DNA of 64,000 nucleotides. Source: Oxalobacter paeniformigenes (GTDB lineage Bacteria; Pseudomonadota; Gammaproteobacteria; Burkholderiales; Burkholderiaceae_D). This document shows, one piece after another, positions 62,709-64,000 of the stretch (the stretch's first letter is position 1; each line of letters begins with the position of its first letter). The notes under the pieces are model-generated. The model did not search any database, had not been told where the DNA came from, and saw nothing but the letters and a program-made list of their open reading frames with translations. The position numbers were made by a program, and so were the translations under genes. The stretch is from the NCBI RefSeq assembly GCF_027158465.1, contig NZ_JAMKYL010000006.1:1-64000 (forward strand), read 5' to 3'.

Positions 62709-62728
62709 TCATGAAAAAAAGGTGGTAA

Positions 62729-64000
62729 TCAGACATCGATATTACCTGCCAGCAAGGCGTGACTTTCGATGAACGCCCGTCTTGGTTCGACATTGTCTCC
62801 CATCAGGGTCGTGAAAATCTGGTCTGCAGCGATCGCATCCTCGATCTTGACCCGCAAAAGTCGGCGCATGCTCGGATCCATGGTGGTTTCCCAAAGCTGT
62901 TCCGGATTCATTTCTCCCAGACCTTTGTACCGCTGTTTGTTGACGCCTCGTTCAGCCTCGTTTCTCAGCCATTGCATGGCTTCATGAAAATTCTTGACAG
63001 CCTGCTGTTTCATCCTGTCGCCTTCGCCACGGCGGATAAGGGCTCCGGATCCGATGAGATTGATAAATGACGTCGCGGTCTTTTCCAGAATACGGTAGTC
63101 GTTCCCGTAAACGAAATCGGTATCGAGTACGGTGACATGCGTGTTACCGTACAGGGTTTTTTTGACGACGAGAGAACAGACGTCATTGGCGTCTTTTTCG
63201 ACAGAAACGGAAACGGAAGGATTATTGATAGCCTTGCGCAGCTCTTCAGCCGATTTTTCGGCTTCTTCCGGTGTATTCAGACGCAATTTCGCCCCATTCA
63301 TGATGGCAGCAAGGATATCCATGTCGATCAGCCTGGAGAGACGCTGGATGATGTTGTATGCGACGGTATGCTGCTCAGCCATGGTTTTGAGCTGTTCGCC
63401 GCTTATCGGTGTCGTATTGTCGTCCGGTATCAGGGATGCGCCTTGCAAGGCGATGGACATCATATGGTTGGCTTCTTCCAGATCGTCTTTCAGATAGCGT
63501 TCATCCTTGCCGTTCTTGATCTTGTACAGTGGCGGCTGGGCGATATATACATAACCTCTTTCGACAAGCTGGGGCATCTGCCGGTAAAAGAGTGTCAGCA
63601 GAAGGGTACGGATATGCGCGCCGTCCACATCGGCATCGGTCATGATGATGATACGGTGATAACGCAGTTTGTCGATGTTGAATTCATCCGGACCGATACT
63701 GGTTCCCAGTGTGGCGATCAGTGTTGTGATCTGCTCGGAGGAAAGCATTTTTTCGTATCGTGATTTTTCGACGTTCAATACCTTGCCACGCAAAGGAAGA
63801 ATCGCCTGGAAGCGCCGGTCTCGTCCCTGTTTGGCCGAGCCACCGGCCGAATCACCTTCAACCAGATACAGTTCGCAAAGCGCCGGATCCTTTTCCTGAC
63901 AATCTGCCAGTTTTGCCGACAATCCCAGACCGTCGAGCACGCCTTTGCGTCGGGTCAGTTCGCGTGCCTTTCGCGCTGCTTCACGTGCGCGTGCGGCTTC
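62729..64000 (-). CDS. gyrB: DNA gyrase subunit B, C-terminal part (continues beyond the window)
   Basis: The last 423 codons of gyrB; the 5' part lies beyond position 64000. The TOPRIM domain is present: LYLVEGDSAGGSAKQGRD, LPLRGKVLNVEKSRYEKML, and the metal site IIIMTDADVDGAHIRTLLL. An insert typical of Gram-negative GyrB follows, then KQRYKGLGEMNPEQLWETTM and the terminal EPRRAFIESHALLAGNIDV. dnaN and dnaA are expected further right. The gene runs on the minus strand, yet in several lines its plus strand has G about equal to or above C. Confidence 0.97.
   Translation of the reverse strand, partial: EAARAREAARKARELTRRKGVLDGLGLSAKLADCQEKDPALCELYLVEGDSAGGSAKQGRDRRFQAILPLRGKVLNVEKSRYEKMLSSEQITTLIATLGTSIGPDEFNIDKLRYHRIIIMTDADVDGAHIRTLLLTLFYRQMPQLVERGYVYIAQPPLYKIKNGKDERYLKDDLEEANHMMSIALQGASLIPDDNTTPISGEQLKTMAEQHTVAYNIIQRLSRLIDMDILAAIMNGAKLRLNTPEEAEKSAEELRKAINNPSVSVSVEKDANDVCSLVVKKTLYGNTHVTVLDTDFVYGNDYRILEKTATSFINLIGSGALIRRGEGDRMKQQAVKNFHEAMQWLRNEAERGVNKQRYKGLGEMNPEQLWETTMDPSMRRLLRVKIEDAIAADQIFTTLMGDNVEPRRAFIESHALLAGNIDV

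Overview
The window reads as ordinary chromosome from a betaproteobacterium of the order Burkholderiales, most likely family Oxalobacteraceae and possibly close to Oxalobacter formigenes. The grounds are gene orders typical of that group: argS-SPOR-dsbA, coaX-SPOR, xseB-ispA-dxs-folE2, thrB-DUF2782 beside polA, and a BPSS1780-type membrane protein. Base composition is near 50 percent GC. The genus is an inference from gene order and protein character, not from a search. Nearly all of the window is protein coding. I see no rRNA, tRNA, CRISPR array, insertion sequence or prophage.

Layout. 0.2-7.6 kb: yggT-yggU, ampD, a GNAT acetyltransferase, a PP0621-type protein, yggS, a minus-strand yqjD/yqjE/yqjK-like cluster, ubiA and recG. 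7.7-20.4 kb: malQ, the queuosine pair queA-tgt, the Sec accessory genes yajC-secD-secF, icd, an FAH-family hydrolase, a Spy/CpxP-like periplasmic protein, argS and a SPOR protein. 20.4-30.1 kb: dsbA, then a 528-residue orphan that looks like a type IIG restriction enzyme without its methyltransferase core. A long minus-strand run follows, in transcription order: split STAS-mlaE, mlaF, mlaD, an auxiliary lipoprotein, an alpha/beta hydrolase, a dacA homologue, ybeD, lipB, lipA. 30.3-32.6 kb: coaX, a second SPOR protein and a metallo-beta-lactamase-fold hydrolase.

32.7-39.9 kb: the complete F1Fo ATP synthase operon atpIBEFHAGDC behind a good sigma-70 promoter, closed by a terminator. 39.9-47.6 kb: argB, a BPSS1780 protein, thrB, a DUF2782 protein, a LOG-family protein, polA and an EamA transporter. 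47.8-54.8 kb: xseB-ispA-dxs (isoprenoid supply), folE2, a PduO-type cobalamin adenosyltransferase, pyrC and malic enzyme.

54.8-64 kb looks origin-proximal. An AT-rich intergenic stretch carries one perfect DnaA box, several near-matches and a perfect parS palindrome. It lies directly in front of mnmG-rsmG-parA-parB, and hand counts suggest that G-over-C bias changes sign there. hpt, a long aminopeptidase P, a small cysteine-containing secreted protein and the 3' part of gyrB complete the window.

Points most worth following: (1) the methyltransferase-less type IIG-like protein; (2) a dacA-position PBP5 homologue in which all three penicillin-binding motifs are changed; (3) a STAS-MlaE permease split by a frame change; (4) the oriC/parS candidate region; (5) an ATP synthase c subunit whose helix-1 glycine motif is largely replaced by alanine.
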